This document shows positions 61,094 to 64,000 of a stretch of 64,000 nt of DNA, in pieces (the first letter of the stretch is position 1; each line of letters starts with the position of its first letter). The position numbers were made by a program, and so were the translations under genes. Origin of the DNA: Bacteroidaceae bacterium (lineage in GTDB: Bacteria > Bacteroidota > Bacteroidia > Bacteroidales > Bacteroidaceae). The notes beneath the pieces are model-generated. The model was given only the letters and a program-made list of their open reading frames with translations. It was not told the origin of the DNA and made no database searches. The stretch covers positions 124,001-188,000 of the forward strand of contig JAKSIO010000001.1 of the NCBI GenBank assembly GCA_024398785.1. The letters are read 5' to 3'.

Positions 61094-63757
61094 ATGTCCT
61101 GGTCCACTAAAGTCTTCTCTTTAATGTTGTGTGTTCAGTGCTGTTTGCCGCTGACCGTCAGTGCGTCCAAACATGATAAACTTGTTGAACTGGCCAGTAA
61201 TGCCTATCAATTCAATAATGTTTTTTCGCAGGAAAAGGTATTTCTTTTCTTTGACAATACTGCATATTTTCAGGGCGAAACTATCTGGTTTAAGGCCTAT
61301 GTAACCGATGCCACCACATTGAACCGCGCTCAGAGTGGTGTATTGTATGTTGAATTGGTATCTCCAACCGGTGCGGTTCTCCAGCAGAAGAAACTGAAGA
61401 TTGTGGCTGGGCAGACGCATGGTGATTTTGTACTTAAAGATGTAGGTACAAGTCAGGCCAGAGACTATAGAGGGGTTATTGATTACCCGAGCGGTTATTA
61501 TGAAGTAAGAGCATATACCAAGAATATGCTTAATTTTGATTCAAATACCATTTTTTCCAGAGTATTCCCCGTATATACTGATCCTATTGCCAAGGGTGAA
61601 TTCTATATGTCCCGTGTTCTGGAAAGAACTCCTAACACTACAGCAAAACGTCCTGATCCTGATAAACTCAAGGAGATGAATATAACTTTCTATCCTGAAG
61701 GAGGTAATCTGGTAAAAGGTGTTAAGCAGCGTATTGCTTTCAAGGCTTTCGATAAGGAGGGCTATGATCTTGACAGTTGTATAGTTCTTGACCGTAACGG
61801 TAAAGTACTGGCAACTGCCAGACACGATGGAATGGGCTGTTTTGATTATTATCCCAATTCAAATGATTCAAAAATCCAGGTCAAAGCCGGAGAGAATGCA
61901 CGGCCGGTCACTTTCTCATTGCCAACAGCAACAGACGGTTATACTATCCGGTTGGAGCAACCTCAGTTTCATAGGCTGGAAGCGGATATATTATACAGCA
62001 ATTCACGTTCTCATGAGTCTGAAACGGATACAATCGGTATAGCAGTCTGCTGTCGCGGCGGTATTGTCTATTTTGATGAACTTGCAGTCAGTCTTGAGTC
62101 TGACAGGACACTTTTTTCCACTCACATTGATGTAGCAACGGATCTATGGCCCGTGGGTGTGTGTCAGATGATTCTGTACGATGAAAACGGGCGTATTTTA
62201 TCTACCCGTATGTTCTTTCATTCAAATCCCGGATTTTCTACACCGCAGATTACTGTGAAACAGGATAAGTATTTTTATGAGCCGTTTGATCCGGTAAATC
62301 TGGAATTCACGTTGAAAGATACCAAAGGACTTCCGTTTAAGGATCGCTTTGCTGTATCCGTTCGTGATGCTGATGATTATGGAAACGGTTCTACCGACAA
62401 TCTTCTCAGCAATCTGTTGTTGAGTTCTGAACTGAAGGGATTTATACGTAATCCTGAATATTATTTCAAGAGTCTGGACGCAGAGCATCTGATGAATCTT
62501 GATTTGCTGATGATGGTTCAGGGATGGCAGAGGTATGACTGGAAAGTTATGAGCGGAGTTGAACCGTTTAAGGAAACCCAGCGGCTTGAAGAAGGCCTCA
62601 CAATCAACGGTTGGGTGAAAACAAAGGTTTCCAGAAAAGATATGGATCAGGTGACTGTCGGTGCCGGACTTACTCCTGTTGACAAAACTAAATCTGCAAG
62701 ATTCCAGACAATTACTGATTCTACCGGTTATTTTGGATTTGATCTTCCGGATTTTGAAGGAAAAGCCAGATTTACGCTTCGTCTGACATCGCGCAAACAC
62801 AAAGATCTGGAGGCACGTATAATGTTGGATCGCGGAGTAATTCCTGATCCAAGGCCTTATTCTCTTTCTGAGAAGTTGCTGATATCAGAACAGAATCAGC
62901 GTAAATTGTCACTGAATGCCAACCAGTTGTATGACCCGGTTGCAGATAAGATTATAGGATACCTGCTTCCCGAGGTGGAAATTCTTGAAAAACGTCAGTT
63001 TGTTGATTATGATACCTTCCAGGCGTTCGATGCCGAGGCTGAGGTTGAGATTGAACTTGACAGGGGTGAATACACAACCAATGTCCAGAATTTTCTTATG
63101 GATCAGGGTTATGTTGTGACCGATGCATCTGCATCGTCAGTTATGGGTAGCGGTGATGATATGTCAAGCGCATTCGCTCTGTCAATTTCCATTAATGAAC
63201 GTGCATCTTTCTGGTATGTGCACGACTCAGAAAAGACACGATACACGGGCAAACAGTATCCGCCTACTTTGATTCCTATGGAATTGGTCAAGAGCGTAAT
63301 AGTATTTGACCAACCCATGCCTATGCGCCGCGCCTACAAATTTATGCCTTTGCTTGAAGAGGCGGGCTACAGGCAGATAACCAGTCCGGAAAACTGGCTT
63401 CAGTTCAGGGGTGAGGGAGACAATGCTGCAAGATTGTACTATATAGTTGATCTGCAGCTTAAAGATCAGTACGAAATAAAGGTCTCCGATTATTACAACA
63501 AGCTTGGCAAACGTGTGGCAAATGTGGAGGGGTACAGTACAATCATTGATTTTTATGGTCCTGAATATGCTACAAAGCCAATGCAGGGTACGGCAGATTT
63601 CCGCAGGACGTTGTACTGGAACCCGAATGTGGTAACCGACAGTCTGGGAAAAGCATCGGTCTCTTTTTACAATAATTCATATTCCAAAAAAATGATAGTA
63701 ACTGGTGCGGGTATCACTAGTGGCGGTACTCCGTACGTGTTTGACTCGGCATTGTAA
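61094..63757 (+). CDS. Large exported macroglobulin-like (MG2-type) protein
   Basis: 887 residues from the ATG at 61094. Signal peptide MSWSTKVFSLMLCVQCCL and following residues. The start of the mature part holds EKVFLFFDNTAYFQGETIWF, the MG2-type strand seen in alpha-2-macroglobulin-like proteins and in large exported proteins of Bacteroidota. The rest is a chain of beta domains (GDRIA... not assigned in detail). No thioester CGEQ motif was noticed. Coupled 2 nt behind the M6 protease; a joint role is inferred from spacing. Confidence 0.72.
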   Translation: MSWSTKVFSLMLCVQCCLPLTVSASKHDKLVELASNAYQFNNVFSQEKVFLFFDNTAYFQGETIWFKAYVTDATTLNRAQSGVLYVELVSPTGAVLQQKKLKIVAGQTHGDFVLKDVGTSQARDYRGVIDYPSGYYEVRAYTKNMLNFDSNTIFSRVFPVYTDPIAKGEFYMSRVLERTPNTTAKRPDPDKLKEMNITFYPEGGNLVKGVKQRIAFKAFDKEGYDLDSCIVLDRNGKVLATARHDGMGCFDYYPNSNDSKIQVKAGENARPVTFSLPTATDGYTIRLEQPQFHRLEADILYSNSRSHESETDTIGIAVCCRGGIVYFDELAVSLESDRTLFSTHIDVATDLWPVGVCQMILYDENGRILSTRMFFHSNPGFSTPQITVKQDKYFYEPFDPVNLEFTLKDTKGLPFKDRFAVSVRDADDYGNGSTDNLLSNLLLSSELKGFIRNPEYYFKSLDAEHLMNLDLLMMVQGWQRYDWKVMSGVEPFKETQRLEEGLTINGWVKTKVSRKDMDQVTVGAGLTPVDKTKSARFQTITDSTGYFGFDLPDFEGKARFTLRLTSRKHKDLEARIMLDRGVIPDPRPYSLSEKLLISEQNQRKLSLNANQLYDPVADKIIGYLLPEVEILEKRQFVDYDTFQAFDAEAEVEIELDRGEYTTNVQNFLMDQGYVVTDASASSVMGSGDDMSSAFALSISINERASFWYVHDSEKTRYTGKQYPPTLIPMELVKSVIVFDQPMPMRRAYKFMPLLEEAGYRQITSPENWLQFRGEGDNAARLYYIVDLQLKDQYEIKVSDYYNKLGKRVANVEGYSTIIDFYGPEYATKPMQGTADFRRTLYWNPNVVTDSLGKASVSFYNNSYSKKMIVTGAGITSGGTPYVFDSAL

Positions 63758-63793
63758 AATGCGTCTTTCATTCCAGTTTTTGTTATCCTTGAG

Positions 63794-63825
63794 TTTGCAT
63801 TATTATTTGATAATCACTAACTTTG
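63794..63825 (+). promoter_or_regulatory. Promoter of the VTC-domain gene
   Basis: TTTG at 63794-63797, exactly 20 nt, TAACTTTG at 63818-63825. Transcription near 63832, ATG at 63856. Confidence 0.75.
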
Positions 63826-63855
63826 TAAGTTGATATAATAGTGTTGTGATTATAC

Positions 63856-64000
63856 ATGGACGGACGTTTTCTGCTACAACTGAAAGAGCTTGCTCCAATC
63901 TCTCTGAAGGAGATGGACAGTGTCAGTCTGATGAACAGGAAGGATACAAAATATCTGGCAACCTGTAATCAACTTGAGTCATTGCTGGATGTTGTTCGTG
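63856..64000 (+). CDS. VTC-domain polyphosphate polymerase, N-terminal part (runs off window)
   Basis: Only 48 codons are inside the window. They begin MDGRFLLQLKELAPISLKEM and continue SLMNRKDTKYLATCNQLESL, the usual start of bacterial VTC-domain proteins (N-R-x-D-x-K-Y). Such enzymes make polyphosphate from ATP. The rest of the domain is outside, so the assignment is tentative. Confidence 0.6.
   Translation, partial: MDGRFLLQLKELAPISLKEMDSVSLMNRKDTKYLATCNQLESLLDVVR

Overview
The window reads as a chromosomal segment of a Bacteroidota bacterium of the order Bacteroidales, probably Prevotellaceae-like. The evidence is the Bacteroidota promoter grammar (TTTG, about 20 nt, TAnnTTTG) in front of many genes, weak Shine-Dalgarno sequences, TonB-dependent outer-membrane proteins, a PorQ homologue and T9SS-like C-terminal tails, a combined PurH, the parE-coaD-S41 peptidase order, and DUF349/DUF5683/EFR1/THUMP-like families typical of the group. 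No phage, complete insertion sequence or CRISPR array was seen.

Layout. 1-7.8 kb: tail of a TPR protein and an outer-membrane barrel, topA, aroK, argB, then CPBP protease and ribF on the minus strand. 7.8-8.1 kb: non-coding, inverted-repeat-bounded structured element. 8.1-14.1 kb: THUMP-like methyltransferase, a Fic protein with its own HTH and a striking operator-like palindrome, then a minus-strand group (NTF2-like, EFR1 ferredoxin, GH43 enzyme, exported partner). 14.1-20.5 kb: an accessory signalling region with two divergent BlaI/M56 (BlaR1-like) modules, plus a truncated third M56 copy joined to a 63-bp tandem repeat. 20.6-27.5 kb: a cobalamin-riboswitch operon of a BtuB-like receptor, a BtuG-like beta-propeller and a 1126-residue GLUG-repeat surface protein. 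27.6-27.7 kb: a CAT-anticodon tRNA whose 3' end is duplicated in inverted orientation.

27.8-59.6 kb is mostly housekeeping: GNAT protein, parE-coaD-S41 peptidase, purH, flippase, rsfS-ftsH-cdsA, lpxB, parA-parB-DUF5683, ksgA, mgtE, meaB, ispH-cmk-porQ, DUF349 protein, tonB, prenyl synthase, an unrecognised protein, an orphan histidine kinase, DUF177-rpmF-era-der, mlaE-mlaF and lptB. 59.6-64 kb: a secreted M6-like metalloprotease with a T9SS-like tail, a tightly linked 887-residue macroglobulin-like exported protein, and the start of a VTC-domain polyphosphate polymerase.

Functional links. The cobalamin operon would feed B12-dependent enzymes; meaB, the chaperone of methylmalonyl-CoA mutase, is present. 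TonB (50.6 kb) could energise the receptors. PorQ and proteins with sorting-like tails suggest type IX secretion. The best candidates for something undescribed are the corrinoid operon with its non-lipoprotein BtuG-like protein and giant GLUG partner, the Fic gene with its palindromic operator, and the mirrored BlaI/M56 pair with the decayed copy beside it. All functional assignments come from motif recognition by eye; no database search was run.
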